Shown one piece after another: positions 15,774 to 24,700 of a stretch of DNA of 64,000 bases (the stretch's first letter is position 1; every line of letters begins with the position of its first letter). The position numbers and the translations under genes are program-made. The notes beneath the pieces are model-generated. The model saw nothing but the letters and a program-made list of their open reading frames with translations. It was not told where the DNA came from and made no database searches. Source of the stretch: Bordetella genomosp. 1 (GTDB lineage: Bacteria > Pseudomonadota > Gammaproteobacteria > Burkholderiales > Burkholderiaceae_B); NCBI RefSeq assembly GCF_002261335.1, contig NZ_NEVL01000006.1, forward strand, positions 1-64,000, given 5' to 3'.

Positions 15774-16865
15774 CTAGCTTGCCGCTCCGGCCTCACCGCC
15801 ATAGAAACCGACGGTTTTACGAAGGGCGTCGGAGAAGCTGTATATCTCATCAATCGACGAAATCGGGTGACGTGTCTCAGTTTTGTTTTCGTCGAAGATG
15901 CCCACGTACTTCTGAGCGCGATTGAAATGAAGGCGGCATATAGGCTTGCGGTTGTTGTCGTCCAAAAGTATGCCCATATAGCTTTGGGTATCTCGCTGAA
16001 CGACTCGCTTGACGTCCACGACCGCCCGCACAATTGCCTTTACAACGTGGTAGCCCTCGATTTCCTCCAGTGTAGTAGTGATGGAATCGTCCGCGGTGTC
16101 GGCAATGTCTTCCGCCTCTGGCGTCTCGGCAACTACTGACGCGACTGCGTTGTTGCTCATGGCCGACTTCAGGCGCTCGTTGATCTGATCATTCAAGAAT
16201 TGACTCAACGCGCGCTTTGTCAGCGCCGAGAACTGATCTCGAACGCGTTGTGTGATGGCACCGTCATAAACACGGGAGGCAAAGAGTCTTACGAAGTCTT
16301 CCTCGGGGGCCACGAACTGATTGGCTACGACCTTCTTAATTTGACTGAGATACTTCAGTTCGCCAGCGGCACTAATGACCGAATCCAGGTCAAACGCGCC
16401 TTTGGTAAGCTTCTTAAGCTCCGGCACGACATAGTCGTCGATGTCGAGCAGGTCAAGTTCCAAGAATGGCTTTTGGTCCATCTTGTTAGGTGCGTCCAGA
16501 TCAGTGAAGAACTGGTAGTTCTGCCCATTCGTCAGAATGGAGACTCGAGCAGTGGTGACGTGGAAGTAACGGAACAACTGCGATGCATGATTGATGTGCA
16601 GCGGGTCTCCGAACTTCTTGCACTCAATCAGTATTTGAATCTCCGAATTCAAAAGGATGGCGTAGTCGACCTTTTCACCCTTCTTGGTTCCCACGTCGGA
16701 GATGAATTCCGGTGTCACCTCATTGGGATCGAATACGTCGTATCCCAAAATGTTGTGAATGAACGGCATGACGAACGCGTTCTTTGTCGCCTCCTCAGTT
16801 TTGATCGCCGGGCCTTGCTGGCGAATCTTCTCTGAAAGACTTCTGAGTTTCTCCATCAACTCCAT
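15774..16865 (-). CDS. Standalone HsdR-N-type restriction nuclease-like protein
   Basis: The 363-aa protein has an N-terminal domain like that of type I restriction R subunits. A conserved entry segment (NAFVMPFIHNILGYDVFDP) is followed by a PD-(D/E)xK-type core, D67 and E81-x-K83 (QILIECKKFGD), then SQLFRYF. No helicase motor, HsdM or HsdS lies nearby, so it is not a complete type I system. The C-terminal third is a separate domain with no family I can name. Its base composition is markedly less GC-rich than that of its neighbours, suggesting transfer. Role possibly nucleic-acid defence; not established. Confidence 0.75.
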   Translation of the reverse strand: MELMEKLRSLSEKIRQQGPAIKTEEATKNAFVMPFIHNILGYDVFDPNEVTPEFISDVGTKKGEKVDYAILLNSEIQILIECKKFGDPLHINHASQLFRYFHVTTARVSILTNGQNYQFFTDLDAPNKMDQKPFLELDLLDIDDYVVPELKKLTKGAFDLDSVISAAGELKYLSQIKKVVANQFVAPEEDFVRLFASRVYDGAITQRVRDQFSALTKRALSQFLNDQINERLKSAMSNNAVASVVAETPEAEDIADTADDSITTTLEEIEGYHVVKAIVRAVVDVKRVVQRDTQSYMGILLDDNNRKPICRLHFNRAQKYVGIFDENKTETRHPISSIDEIYSFSDALRKTVGFYGGEAGAAS

Positions 16866-17332
16866 GCTCTACTCCGATAGGTGCACAAGCCATCGCTCGC
16901 GCGGACTTAAGGGCAATCAAGACACGAACACGGCTGGTCGACTTGGAGGCACTTGCCAGTTCGACCGCGCGGCACTGCACGTCAATCGCCAGCCGCTTAG
17001 TCAAGCCACCTCAATCGACTCGTCTACCGCAGTGAATCGAACTTCCTTCGCTATTCACTACGGCATGCTACCGATGTAACCTGATACTACTTCACACCCT
17101 CTGCGGGAGCAAAGGCTTTCGACTACGCTCCTGCAGAAATGAATTACGTTCGTCGTGAGCCGACGAGCGCCGCCAGAACGCTGTTATGCAGGGCGTGCAA
17201 GGTTGAGCAGTTGCGGTGGTCTAAACTGATTTCCAACAGTCGGTAGCCTTTAACCCGCCGCAAACCCGAAGGGTCTAGTAAGGTGAATCCTTCTCCGGCA
17301 TCCGTGCTCTGCTGCCCGTTGGAACCATAAAT
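16866..17332. other. 467-bp stretch without a recognised gene
   Basis: Composition is mixed. An imperfect inverted repeat (CTGCGGGAGC near 17100 with GCTCCTGCAG near 17125) may be an old terminator stem. The minus-strand frame through 17144-17440 has no family resemblance and overlaps the lipoprotein gene, so I do not call it. The promoter of the nuclease-like gene should lie in the first part of this gap. Confidence 0.4.
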
Positions 17333-17584
17333 ATGTCCGTTGCCCGACCATTTTTTCTTTTCACTTTTTCCTGCATCGCATGCGCATCGGTCGTCGGCTG
17401 CGCGGACAATCCGCCAAAACGAACAGGTATGGACTATCAAAGTTCGCCCTCTGCGGCAACGTCTGATCGGAGCAGCGAGACTGGAAGGACGGGGCAGCGC
17501 CTGACCATTCAGTCAGGGGAAGGGGAGCAGTTAAATCTGCCCTGGTTCATCCAGGACACGCAGGACTGGATCAACAGCAATTGA
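17333..17584 (+). CDS. Small putative lipoprotein (83 aa)
   Basis: A hydrophobic N-terminus ends in the lipobox-like VVGC (Cys ~23), so the product is probably a lipoprotein anchored in an envelope membrane. The ~60-residue mature part is rich in Ser, Thr and Gln (SPSAATSDRSSETGR) and ends with PWFIQDTQDWINSN. I know no family for it. It is a short, isolated gene in a less GC-rich accessory stretch. Confidence 0.5.
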   Translation: MSVARPFFLFTFSCIACASVVGCADNPPKRTGMDYQSSPSAATSDRSSETGRTGQRLTIQSGEGEQLNLPWFIQDTQDWINSN

Positions 17585-17863
17585 CTCCCCATCCCCCGTC
17601 TCCCGTAGCCCAACGGGTCGCGCAGGTTCTTCCGCTTATTTACTGAGGCTTCATCGACGGTGATTGACCGCGCGGGACCGAGCGAATACCGACACGCACC
17701 GCAGATATGTTGTGCTCGCAACGACTAAACCCACTTCGCAGATCTCCTCGGATTCTGCAACACTCTCGCAACGATTTCTGACAATCCCCCCGGTAAACTG
17801 CGCGCTTGTTGCGGCGCCGCCGCCCTGGCCCGTCGCGCACACCCCCTGGAGAGCAGCACCCCC

Positions 17864-18133
17864 ATGTTCCGTCATCTGGTCTTCGCGGCATTCCTGACCG
17901 TGACCGGCAGCGCCGTCGGTCGATTGCGCCAAGGCCGCCACGCCGATGGAAAAGTCCCTGCGCGGCAGCATCGATCTCGGCAACCCGGACGCGGCGGTCG
18001 CGCAGCAGTACAAGGCGGTGCGCGGGTGGCGGTCGGCGTCATCCCGCCCCCGGGCGTCGAGGACGACGGCTTCGGCCCGCCGTTCTGCGGCATGAATGGC
18101 AGCCTGCGCGGCGACGGGTTTTCGGTGCGCTGA
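17864..18133 (+). pseudogene. Broken LprI-like exported protein
   Basis: ATG 17864 begins a normal signal peptide (HLVFAAFLTVTGSAV). One base into the next frame, from 17919, the sequence reads VDCAKAATPMEKSL and then DAAVAQQYKAVR. This is the opening of LprI-type domains (lysozyme-inhibitor-like; Cys, then AxTPxEK, then a Tyr-Lys helix). The original frame has lost this sequence, so a +1 slip near 17915-17921 breaks the gene. The second frame stops near 18094, and the Cys expected after EKSL is Arg. A sequencing error could explain the slip, but the lost Cys argues for decay. Confidence 0.45.
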
Positions 18134-18281
18134 GGCGAGCCGACGGCCGCCCGCAGCGCTTGCGCTACATCGACGTCCGGCATGACCAAAGGCCGGCAAG
18201 GCCCGCGCAGATCGATCGTTTGCGGTCGCACGTGACGTTGAAGCAATCCCTTTCACTGACTCAACCTGGACCCACGAAAAA

Positions 18282-18647
18282 ATGAAAAAAATCGCACTGT
18301 TTGTCGTCCTGCCGGCGTTGCTCGCGGGTTGTACGTCCGCGCAGATGAGCATGCTGACGGGCAAGCGGAACAAAACCTACAACGACGTCAATGCGGTGTG
18401 GGTCGGCAGCTCCGAAGAACAGCTGATTTCCAAGTGGGGCCCGCCCAAGAAGAGCTACACGCTGCAGAACGGCGCCAAAATCGTTTCGTACGAAGACATC
18501 TGGGGCCCGATGTCGGCGTATCACGTGTGCGTCGAAAAATTCATGATCGAGAACGGCATGGTGACCAAGTGGGGCATCTCGGATTGCCCGGCGCGCATCT
18601 CCGGCTCGGTCCCGGCCGACACGCCGATTCCCGAGCCGACGCTGTAA
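18282..18647 (+). CDS. Putative lipoprotein (121 aa)
   Basis: A signal peptide with lipobox LLAGC (Cys 17) marks an envelope lipoprotein. The ~100-residue domain holds WVGSSEEQLISKWGPPKKSY, a helix-turn phrase seen in small SmpA/BamE-like outer-membrane lipoproteins (a 'KWGPP' turn after a short helix). Two Cys residues (YHVCVEKF and ISDCPAR) could form a disulfide bond. The role is not known. A 12-bp perfect hairpin 80 nt downstream may end the transcript. Confidence 0.7.
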   Translation: MKKIALFVVLPALLAGCTSAQMSMLTGKRNKTYNDVNAVWVGSSEEQLISKWGPPKKSYTLQNGAKIVSYEDIWGPMSAYHVCVEKFMIENGMVTKWGISDCPARISGSVPADTPIPEPTL

Positions 18648-18726
18648 CGCGAAAGCGCGAAAGCGCGTTGACATCGCCTCGGACGCGCTGATCCGACTGG
18701 CGCGCCGACCTGGCGCACCGTGGGGG

Positions 18727-18752
18727 CATTGCCGATACCCGTATCGGCAATG
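18727..18752 (+). terminator. Perfect 12-bp hairpin, possible terminator
   Basis: CATTGCCGATAC (18727-18738) and GTATCGGCAATG (18741-18752) are exact reverse complements with a 2-nt gap. A weakly T-rich stretch (GTCTTGTT) follows. It could end the upstream lipoprotein transcript or be a protein-binding dyad before the next gene. Confidence 0.4.
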
Positions 18753-18805
18753 GTCTTGTTGCGCCGCGCAGCCAATAGAACAATCCGCGTCCACAAGGAG
18801 AAAGC

Positions 18806-19201
18806 ATGGAAGTCACGTTGCACGGCGTCATGGGCGGCCCGGAAACCGGCGTGCGCTACCTCGCCGCCATCGTGCAATGCCGGTCGCGGCTCAAGGCCGC
18901 GCTCGCGCCGCTCGCGGTGCCCGGCCTCGCCACGCTCGATCTCTCGCTGTGGATCGGCGGCAGCGTGACCGAGCACGGCGCCAACGGCTTCGATGCCAAG
19001 GGCCGCTACCAGGCCGCGCGCGAACAGCTCGGCCTGGTCATCGCGGTACCCCGCCCGGAGGCCGAGGCGGTAGCGGAAGGCGCCGAACCCGACACCCTAC
19101 TCGACTGGATCGGCCGCGGCCTGGCGGCACCGACGCTCTCGGCCGCGGCGCGCAAGCTGGACCTCGAAACCGTGCGCGGCGCGCTGGGCTCGCGGCCCTG
19201 A
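18806..19201 (+). CDS. Hypothetical protein (131 aa)
   Basis: I do not recognise this protein. It is preceded by AAGGAGAAAGC, a good ribosome site. It is soluble, Ala/Gly/Leu-rich and lacks a signal peptide or Cys cluster; HGVMGGPETGVRYLAA opens it. Codon use is like that of the chromosome core. It lies just left of the acyltransferase remnant and is convergent with it. Confidence 0.5.
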   Translation: MEVTLHGVMGGPETGVRYLAAIVQCRSRLKAALAPLAVPGLATLDLSLWIGGSVTEHGANGFDAKGRYQAAREQLGLVIAVPRPEAEAVAEGAEPDTLLDWIGRGLAAPTLSAAARKLDLETVRGALGSRP

Positions 19202-19258
19202 TGACCGCCGACACGATGCTGTAACGCCATGACTGGGGAACACGGAACGGCAGACCGC

Positions 19259-19612
19259 TCAGGGCCTGCCGTTCGCTTCACGGCCGGCCGGCGCCAGGCG
19301 CAGCCATCGCCGTAGACCCTGGTTCAGCGGCGTGGAATATCCGCGCGACACCAGCACGCCCAGAAGAGACGAGCCCACGATGAACACGCATAGCAAGCCG
19401 ACCCGGCCAACACCCTGGCATTGGGCCGGCGGCAACCATGTTCGCAACAGGCCCAGCACGAGCAAGTGCAGCAGGTAGATCTCATAGCAGTCGCGGCCGC
19501 AGCGGCCGAGCAGGCGCCGGACCAGACTGGTCGACGAGGGGGAGACCGTGGTTGCGCCAAGCAGCAGCAGCGCCGCGCCCAGCGCCATCGCGCTGGCGCC
19601 GAGGACGTTGCT
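19259..19612 (-). pseudogene. Acyltransferase 3 (OafA-like), C-terminal remnant
   Basis: About 117 codons encode the last membrane helices of an acyltransferase-3 enzyme: ALGAALLLLGA, the conserved CYEIYLLHLLVLGLL (the YxxYLxH-type helix near the end of the family), then VGLLCVFIVGSSLLGVLV and a charged tail. No start belongs to it; an ATG at 19588 is internal. The N-terminal part of an acyltransferase lies on the same strand at 28098-28397. The two halves flank an island, and ~130-150 middle residues are missing. They may derive from one gene, the last of the beta-lactamase operon. Confidence 0.7.
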
Positions 19613-19613
19613 C

Positions 19614-19712
19614 TGGCTGATCGGCCTCTGGCCTGCGCTGCTGGTCTATGTGAAGCGAGTAGGGGCGCGGCCCGCCGTGCAGGCTGCCCTGCGCGCCGAA
19701 ACCGTGCAATAA
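19614..19712 (+). pseudogene. Glutathione S-transferase, C-terminal remnant
   Basis: The open frame ends at TAA 19710-19712 and reads LWPALLVYVKRV, then GARPAVQAALRAETVQ. This matches the final helix of bacterial GSTs (typically YVxRVxARPAVxAAL-xAE). Only about 30 codons remain; the 5' part is gone at the junction with the acyltransferase remnant, which is on the other strand. It marks a rearrangement breakpoint at about 19600-19625. The call rests on a short but characteristic motif. Confidence 0.6.
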
Positions 19713-19836
19713 CCTGCGCGCAACCAAGAGACATCCTGTGTGTCAACTTAGACGAATTCTTCGTCATCTAATTCAATCTAGATGGTCCCATTTCAGGGGT
19801 TTTCACGGTTAGCGATTTCCAGCAGCCTACGGATAA

Positions 19837-19878
19837 CCCCTTAACAGCCTAGATTTCATTGCTTGCGAGCCCCTTAAC
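19837..19878 (+). repeat. Pair of CCCCTTAAC repeats 33 bp apart
   Basis: CCCCTTAAC occurs at 19837-19845 and 19870-19878, each followed within 2-3 nt by CCT and a GA-rich triplet. The 33-bp spacing is about three helical turns. They lie ~120-160 bp upstream of the HTH regulator promoter in an AT-richer, gene-free stretch. They could be sites for a DNA-binding protein or chance repeats. Confidence 0.3.
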
Positions 19879-19999
19879 GAACCTGAAACGTAACTATTGA
19901 CCAAATTTGCATCTTCAATGAGCTTCTACATTTGGAGGCTCCGGCCCAGTTTTGTTGCGAGAGGTTCGAATCGCCTATCCCGCAGATTCGTCCTTCTTG

Positions 20000-20041
20000 A
20001 CGACATTTTGTCGTGCTAACCTTTGCACGACAAAATGTCGT
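20000..20041. promoter_or_regulatory. Double-palindrome operator of the HTH regulator
   Basis: ACGACATTTTGTCGTGC (20000-20016) and GCACGACAAAATGTCGT (20025-20041) form a perfect 17-bp inverted repeat with an 8-nt centre. Each arm is itself a palindrome, ACGACA-N3-TGTCGT. This gives two dyadic sites 25 bp apart, suitable for two dimers on nearly one face of the helix. They overlap the promoter of the regulator gene, so autoregulation is the simplest reading. Confidence 0.75.
20008..20036 (+). promoter_or_regulatory. Promoter of the HTH regulator gene
   Basis: TTGTCG (-35, 20008-20013), a 17-bp spacer and CAAAAT (-10, 20031-20036) each match 4 of 6 sigma-70 consensus bases. Both hexamers lie inside the palindromes, so a bound regulator would block RNA polymerase. 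The gene start is ~25 nt downstream. Confidence 0.5.
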
Positions 20042-20060
20042 ATCGCAAAGGAGCAACTCC

Positions 20061-20633
20061 ATGAGCCACCACTCCGAGTGCCCGACAGGGCAAATTGACC
20101 AGGGCGCTGCTGATCCGCTCTGGCGCTCCCCGGCCGGCGGGGAGATCCGCGACGCACGCCTGAAGTCCGGGCGAACCCAAAGTCAGGTCGCGCAGATCCT
20201 GCGTGTGAGCGAACGCCAGCTGCAGCGCTGGGAGGCTGGCGAGCAGGACATGCCCCCTGGCGTCTGGCGTACCTTTACCATGAGCTGCGGGCAGCACTTC
20301 CCAGCCGATTTCGAGCTGGCCATATATAGCCCCTCTCGCGGCTGGGACCTCGAGCGTGACAAGCGGCGCGATACCATCCTCAAGGGTGATCGGGTCCACC
20401 TGAAAGCGATCCAGGACGGCACTCTGATCCAGGTCATGATCTGGCTGGATAGGACCGATGGCCTCATCGACGACAACTCCTACGGCGGGACGGTCGTCGA
20501 TTTTCCCGGAGAGCCGGAGGCTGGCCAGGAATTCGGTGGCTTTTATCTGGGCGAAAAGGTGACCTTCTCGTTGCGGAATGTCCTGCATGTGGAGCAGCGC
20601 CTGCCGGCGCACCTGTTCAGCGACCAGGCGTAG
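20061..20633 (+). CDS. XRE-like HTH transcriptional regulator
   Basis: The 190-aa protein starts at ATG 20061 with AAAGGAG 7 nt before it. Residues ~27-75 form a Cro/CI-type helix-turn-helix (EIRDARLKSGRTQSQVAQIL, SERQLQRWEAG). The C-terminal ~110 residues (RVHLKAIQDGTLIQVMIWLD onward) are beta-rich and may be an effector or dimerisation domain I cannot name. Twin palindromes overlap its own promoter, pointing to autorepression. The next gene starts 14 nt downstream and is probably co-transcribed. It may also control the large sacsin-like gene, but no copy of the palindrome was seen there. Confidence 0.8.
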   Translation: MSHHSECPTGQIDQGAADPLWRSPAGGEIRDARLKSGRTQSQVAQILRVSERQLQRWEAGEQDMPPGVWRTFTMSCGQHFPADFELAIYSPSRGWDLERDKRRDTILKGDRVHLKAIQDGTLIQVMIWLDRTDGLIDDNSYGGTVVDFPGEPEAGQEFGGFYLGEKVTFSLRNVLHVEQRLPAHLFSDQA

Positions 20634-20647
20634 CAGGGGAATTCGCC

Positions 20648-21055
20648 ATGGACTACGAGATCGCGCCTGAAAATCGTCGCCCCAAGACGCAGCGCCGCGG
20701 CCGCCTGCGCGCAAAGACCTGGCGGCGGTATTGCGAGGCAATGGCCACCTGGCACACCCGAGCAGACGCGGGATGGCTTGCCGCTGAGGCACGCGAAATC
20801 GCGGACGGTACCCATCCGAGTACCTTTTCGGGAGACTGGTCATCGGCGCAGGCCGCCATCAACCACACTCTTGCAGCGCGAGCCGCAGATCTACCGCGCA
20901 CGTGCTCATCTACATGCTGGGAGCGGCGCCAGCGTGGGGCGTCCGTCAAAACGGCGAATCAAAATCGACGCTTGGCGTCCGCGCCGGTCCCGCGTGGGGC
21001 TGGGCCATCACCTGCAGGCCGGCCAAGGCGCGCTGCTTCATCTCGGCCACTGTAG
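20648..21055 (+). CDS. Hypothetical protein, possibly 3'-truncated
   Basis: The 135-codon frame follows the regulator by 14 nt, with AGGGGAA upstream. The first ~90 residues look genuine and helical (RLRAKTWRRYCEAMATWHTR). The last ~40 are Arg/Ser/Pro-rich shadow-like sequence lying antisense to the neighbouring gene for 110 nt. The original C-terminus may therefore have been lost in a rearrangement near 20900-20945. Family unknown. Confidence 0.45.
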   Translation: MDYEIAPENRRPKTQRRGRLRAKTWRRYCEAMATWHTRADAGWLAAEAREIADGTHPSTFSGDWSSAQAAINHTLAARAADLPRTCSSTCWERRQRGASVKTANQNRRLASAPVPRGAGPSPAGRPRRAASSRPL

Positions 21056-21362
21056 GTGCGAGGGCGTACAGGGAAACGCCGAGGCTCGTGGCATTGAGCC
21101 GCACTAGTGTGGCCAAGTCGTCCTCGGTCATCGTTCGCATGGTGACTAGCAAATGCGCGCACGCCAAGGCGAGCGCCTGTCGATCCGGTAGGTTGGTCGA
21201 TTGCGCCGCGACCGCTTCTAGGTAGGTGTCGATCAGGCCTTCTGCTTCCATAAAGCTGTCGGCGGCCGCTTCGCCGTCGTAGTGGGACAGCGAGTCAGTC
21301 AGCCGGGCCCACAAGTCGGCGTTAGAGGCATTGAGCTGGGCTTGGTCGGCAGGTTTGGGCAT
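20946..21362 (-). CDS. Hypothetical protein (138 aa)
   Basis: Unrecognised soluble helical protein (DLWARLTDSLSHYDGEAAAD, then LATLVRLNATSLGVSLYALA). It is acidic to neutral, without signal peptide or metal-binding motif. It converges with and overlaps the 3' end of the plus-strand gene by 110 nt. Its coding character is stronger than that of the overlapping tail, so this is the more credible of the two in the overlap. Confidence 0.5.
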   Translation of the reverse strand: MPKPADQAQLNASNADLWARLTDSLSHYDGEAAADSFMEAEGLIDTYLEAVAAQSTNLPDRQALALACAHLLVTMRTMTEDDLATLVRLNATSLGVSLYALAPTVAEMKQRALAGLQVMAQPHAGPARTPSVDFDSPF

Positions 21363-21794
21363 CGGCGATCCTCAGTCGGTGTCAGGTTCAGATTTTGCCG
21401 TCACGACCAGTCAGCGACAACGCAACCAGTACAGGCATTGGCCGAGCAAGCGCGACTGATCCTGTGTCTCCGCTACTGTCGTTGATGCAGAATTCCAAAT
21501 TAAGCGACGTTATCCTCGCAAAATCACCATCTTAGGTGAACGTCCGATCCAAAACTGAATGGCGCGCCCATGCATAGGTCGTTGATTTGCAGACGCAGTA
21601 GAGATCGGTGCCGGTGATGTTCGACATGGCCGGCCGGCTCGAGCCAATTTCCTCCTAGGATACGGCCAACTTCAGTGGACCACATCTCGAGTTGAATAGA
21701 ATTCGACACGGGGACTGCTCCCGCACATACATTAGTTCTCAGTTCAGCACTTGCTGAAGTCCTACGCCGTGAAGCGTCGACGGCAGCGACTGAT
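21363..21794. other. 432-bp stretch without a supported gene
   Basis: The stretch separates two minus-strand genes and is AT-richer than average. A minus-strand frame covering 21524-21868 exists, but its start lies inside the sacsin-like gene and it has no family resemblance. I see no clear terminator hairpin after the large gene. Confidence 0.35.
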
Positions 21795-24700
21795 CTAGCG
21801 CTGCTCAAAGCGGTACCGAACGGAGCCACTTCGCACGACTCGAAATTGATCGCGCGTTCTTGTGCCAACCGGGTTTGGCAGGGTCATCACCATCCAGCGG
21901 GTCGGATCAAACACGAACGGCACGTACAGGATGCGGTATCTGCGCTTGTTATCCTCTCTTGCACTCCCGGCGACTTCGAGCTCTCGTGCCGTCAGCTCGA
22001 ACTCGCCGCCGACGTCGAGCGCCGACTTGACCTCGTAGAGATATTCGTGCCGCGCAGTCACTACCCGAAAGTCGTAGCCCAAGGAGTCGTCGCCCTCCGG
22101 GCCGGTGCAGAATTTTTCGCGGTTTGACGAAACCCAGCACTCGTCGGACATCTCCTTCGGGTGGCGCCGGAAGAGCAGCTTCCAAACTAGCCACTCGCTC
22201 ACCATGCCCATGGTCGTGCGCGTTGCGTCGGACGGCTGGTTGCGCCAGGTTCTGCCGCCGCCGCCTCCGCCCGCCCCCTTCCACGATTTGCCTGCTTCCT
22301 CTTGCTGAAGCAGGCGAGCGACGCGACTGCGAGTGAACCACTCGTCGCTTTGAGCGATCGCCGTGTCAGCAATGCTCTCGAACTCCTGGATGAATCCAGG
22401 GCTTCCCGTGTCCAGCGAGCGTCCGGCGAAGGAGACGCTGCGGCGAGCAACCTCGGACTTCAGACGGAGTTCCAACACCTCTTTTTCCTCGTGCTTCAAG
22501 TCTTCCCCGGTCAGGCCTAGATCACTCAGGGACTCGGTGGTCGGCATACTCGTCGGCCACCAGCCTTGCCGGAGCAACAACGTCGGCAACGCGCCAGGTG
22601 CGATCACCTCGAAGTCCAGCAGGCCCGCCCGGTCCAGTTCGCGCACCAGTTGCTGGGCATCGGCCGAGCCCACGCCTGTCGGTTGTTGAATGCAATTCTT
22701 CCTGCACCAGGCGCGCACCAGGTTCGTCAGGTCCGCATGACGCGCCGTGACCAGCCTTCGGTTGGCCGCCGCAACAACCTCCAGGGCCTCAAGCTCAACG
22801 GAGGGGTCGTCGGCCCCAAGCCTTGCCTCGACCACCTGTTCCACGTGGGAAACGACGTGGGCTCGATCAAGCTCCTCAAACTGTCGCGGCCACTGCGAGT
22901 CGAACTGGACGAATTCGAGCGTTCGCAGGGTCACGTACTCGTCAAGTGGTGCAGCGCCACGCCAGGCGGGCAGAAAGGCCCGCCTCAGCCGAGCGCGTAT
23001 CGAGGAGGCCATCTCGGCGAGGTATGCGCTGAACAGGCGGCGGAAGTCCGCCTCATCGTTCATCGGCGGATAGCCGAGCTCGGCGAGAGTGCAGCCGAAG
23101 GCCGCGAAGTCCAGGTTGAGCCGCGCGCAGATTGCTTTCTGATCGTCTGTCTCGGCGACAACCTCGAGCAGTTGGTTGACCACCCTCTCGGGCAGCTCGC
23201 CCGCGAGCCAGGACCGAAGCTGCAGAGCGGGGCCGAGCTGTGCGTGCCTGTCCCGAAGCCGCTCAGCGGCATCTAGGCCCTTGAGGAACGCCAAAGCAGG
23301 TAGCACCCCCTCGACGCGGCGCTGCACGCCACCTTTGGTCGCGGCGAAGTACTCGTGCACAACGCTGACGTCTCTGCCAATAGCCCTGGCCAGCATTTCC
23401 TCGGACGGCCCTACCGCTCCGCCGTCGTAGCCGTCTCGCTGCAACCTTCCCAGCATAAGCTCGAGTGTGTTGCGCCGCGACCCGAGCATCTTGGTGAGAG
23501 CCTGCGACGCCTCGAGCAGTAGGGAGAGGTCGATGGAGTCGACCGTCTTCACGAGCAGCGTCGGGGCACGTGCGTCCTGCACGGCGTGGACACGCTCCCT
23601 TCCGCGCACCGGTATATTGAGCCCCGAGATGGTAAGGGCAAATCCACCGCAGCGCCTGACGCGTATCGCGCGAAGCCGACGGTCGAGTTCGTCCGGGGGC
23701 AAAGTCCGCGTCTCCAGCGGGTCCCCGAGGTGCTCGTGCGCAAGAATGGCAAGGTCGCACAGCCACGACAGCTCTCCGGCCACCAACGGCGGGTCGTCGG
23801 GCGAGGCCTCGAAAAGAACGCCATCGACCACCAGTTGCACCTCGCCGGAGTTCGTCAGTCGAGGAGAATAGCGGCCAGTCTCCTTGAGCAGATCGCAAAT
23901 CAGAGTGGCATCCGTCTCCCCCACGTCGAGCACCGCCTCGCCTGCGTCGCTGAGCGAGCGTGCGGCGAAGCCCTGAGGCTCGCTCGTCACATAGACTATC
24001 GGTGGACCCTGCTCGCGACCCTGCAGAATTTCGAGGCTTCCCGAGCGCTCAACGATCAATTGAAGCGAGGAGGGCAGCACGCTGCGCCGCTCTGCGACGT
24101 CATCCCACGCGCGGCGGACTTGGTCGCGCAAGTCGCGTCTTTCGGCCGCCGACAGCTCCGGGAGCGCCGCAGCGAGCGACGCCAGCCGGCCGGGCGCGCT
24201 AGACGGGTCTGACCAGTCGCGAAGGCCAATTTTGACGTCGAAGAGAATTGAAGGGAGTTCTTCGCGGATGCCGGGCGAGGACTTGAACCGCGCCACGAAG
24301 CGGGGGGGATGCAGACGGGGCGCGGTCGTAGACCAGCTGTCGCAAGGTCGTGCGAAGACGACCTGGTCCAAGCGAGTGCTCGCAGGCCATCGACCATGTT
24401 GCAGGAAAACGTAAAGGGGGGTCGGAAGGGTGACGGATTGCTGTTCGCGCTTGTGGTGAACGCTGAACTGGAAGTGCGCGTCGCCGTGGGCCTTCAGGTA
24501 GGTAACCAAAAGATTTGAAAGAAGCTCCTTCGCCGACTCCGGAAGATGCTCGTGCTCGAGCTGCCCCGGTATCCTCCAAGCCTCCCCGCGCATGTTGTAA
24601 TCGGTCTGCGGGTAGAGCAAATCTCTGTGGGAGATGATCTCGGTCCAGTTCGCGTCGAACCCTTGGTCGGCTTTTCCGTACCGGAGAAGCTGGTTCCAGT

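Noticed and set aside
17144..17440. Minus-strand frame of 98 codons
   Set aside because: It overlaps a better plus-strand lipoprotein gene and shows no family resemblance or ribosome site.
21524..21868. Minus-strand frame of 114 codons after the sacsin-like gene
   Set aside because: Its start lies inside the large gene, it has no recognisable motif and its composition is not clearly coding.
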